From Protula sp. h YS-2021 (lineage: Eukaryota > Annelida > Polychaeta > Sabellida > Serpulidae): a stretch of 64,000 nt of DNA. The position numbers were made by a program, and so were the translations under genes. Under the pieces are notes generated by a model, which made no database searches, was not told the origin of the DNA, and worked only from the letters and a program-made list of their open reading frames with translations. Positions 62,701 through 64,000 of the stretch are shown piece after piece; position 1 is the first letter of the stretch, and every line of letters begins with the position of its first letter. Where the stretch lies: positions 108,058,287 to 108,122,286 of the forward strand of contig OX457024.1 in assembly GCA_949752745.1 (NCBI GenBank), written 5' to 3'.

Positions 62701-63329
62701 ATGTGTCGTGCTTCAAGAGCCGGATTGGGCAGGGTTTTTTTTTCCTGAAGAGGAATATGTATTGGTGTGTGAGTGAGAGTGGGTGTGTGTGTGTGGGAGG
62801 AGGGGGAGGTGAGGCGATGATAGAGGTGGTGGTTGTGGGCATAGGGTTGGGGTGTTGAATCCTTGTGGGTGTGTCCGGTACCAAGATTTTTCAAGTTAGG
62901 ATTGTATTTTTTGGTATTCGTTGTTGGTATTTGAACTGGATGACAAATATTGTTTATCAACCCCCCGCCTCCCCCACCCCCAACATTTTCGGACTATTTC
63001 TTTGTAAATCCTGCCAGGGAGTTCAGGTGGCCACTCCGCACCCCTGTGCCCCCCCCCCACCCTCTCCCGCGGTGTGAGAGCAAAGCGAAGCAGAGACGCC
63101 ACATAAAAGATCATCCTAAGAAGTTTTTCCATGAACCTGAGCTATCAGGCGAAGCCAGCACACTGACATACATAAAAGGCCTCGTGAACATTCGTTTGTA
63201 GTGTAAGACAAACTATACACTCAATCTACAGACATATCTCCCCTCTCTCCCCCCGCCCCCACTGAAAATACCAGCCCCCACCCCACTAAAAATAAAAACT
63301 TCCCTACCCCCACACCCCCCTTACGAAAG
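62701..63329. other. 3' flank of DUR3
   Basis: Probable 3' UTR and flank. (GT)n-like 62,762-62,795 and C-rich tracts (62,960-63,060, 63,240-63,320). No clear AATAAA until ~63,847. Confidence 0.5.
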
Positions 63330-63625
63330 CATGTTAAGCAATTGTTGACTAATATTGAGTCAACATGAAGCATTATTGACCAGAAAGAAAATGTTAGCTT
63401 TTAAGGTCAACATTTTCGTAACTGACTTACACTATCTCCATGTTGACTCAAAATTAGTCAACATATGCTTTGTTACATGATTTCATTGCAAATAATGATT
63501 GCAAGTAACTGCAAGATCTATCGATTTTTCAACTCTAGTCAACAATGAAAAATTACTGACTTTGGAATCGGCCAATCAGATTACGGTATTTACCCAAGTC
63601 ATGTCACAATAGTGCAATAGTTCAA
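63330..63625 (+). mobile_element. MITE-like element, copy 2
   Basis: The right end GGCCAATCAGATTACGGTAT then TTACCCAAGTCATG matches the right end of the 9,790-10,256 element. The interior AAGGTCAACATTTT and CATATGCTTTGTTAC also correspond. The left end is diverged. Confidence 0.55.
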
Positions 63626-64000
63626 CAATAAGGAACTACGCGGTATTTAACATGAACAAACATGGCCTGAACTTGGCAAGCATCAAAGAACATAAACACA
63701 GCCAAAGCTACGACAAAGCGTCAGCGTCGGGAACGTTATGGACCTTCTCACTGTTGTTAATTCAAAAATTAAACTCTTAACACTTTTTATCTCGTGTTTT
63801 GCGCGATAAAAATGAAATCGTTGTCCCTGAATTAACAATTGTTAATTAATAAATAATTATATATATTTCGCAATTATCAATTAAGCTGGGATGAATTAAA
63901 AAAATGAATGATGTGATATTTCTGTCATTTCCAAAATAATTGAACTCTAATTGAAATGAGTGAAAATGAGTGAAAAATGTCTTATTTTACAATTAATTTA
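63626..64000. other. AT-rich end of window
   Basis: No gene was recognised; AATAAA at ~63,847. Confidence 0.5.

Overview
The window is animal nuclear DNA: two multi-exon genes on the + strand, long repeat-filled introns, GT/AG splice sites and abundant microsatellites and minisatellites. A marine invertebrate fits best. Minisatellites grown out of exon-intron junctions, together with DIRS, MULE-like, LINE and Polinton-like elements, would suit a cephalochordate (amphioxus), but the species is an inference.

Left part (1-11 kb). A decayed MULE-like transposase lies at about 60-990. It is followed by three exons (1797-1982, 2334-2557, 4918-5191) encoding the cyclin box and C-terminus of a cyclin O-like protein; its 5' exons were not found. 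The interval to 11 kb holds AT-rich spacer, a 0.5-kb (TTCC)n tract, two minisatellites, a MITE-like element and a (CA)n tract.

Main gene (11,019-62,700). Thirteen exons join in perfect phase (2,454 nt, 817 codons plus stop) into a complete DUR3-type urea-proton symporter of the sodium:solute symporter family. Its introns hold tandem satellites (110-bp, 56-bp and 155-bp families) and three large mobile elements. These are an 8.3-kb Polinton-like element (36,703-45,032; 6-bp target duplication, AG...CT ends, very long inverted repeats, a C2H2 zinc-finger gene, internally dimerised), a nearly intact antisense LINE (about 47,671-51,165), and a structurally complete DIRS retrotransposon (52,300-60,263; gag, RT/RNase H, tyrosine recombinase, inverted termini and internal complementary region).

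The most striking pattern is that four splice junctions in the two neighbouring genes have been amplified into tandem arrays whose units contain both exon sequence and the splice site. They are the cyclin exon 2 donor (about 77-bp units, ten intact GTAAGT donors), the DUR3 exon 2 donor (51-bp and 71-bp units), the DUR3 exon 7 acceptor (54-bp units, in frame, adding 18 residues per copy if used) and the DUR3 exon 8 donor (75-bp units). A second strong signal is that the Polinton-like terminal repeats look like dense animal regulatory DNA: overlapping ETS-CRE sites, CACGTG, CCAAT and GC boxes, and arrays of forkhead-type GTAAACA sites.

All similarity calls were made by eye; no search or alignment program was run.
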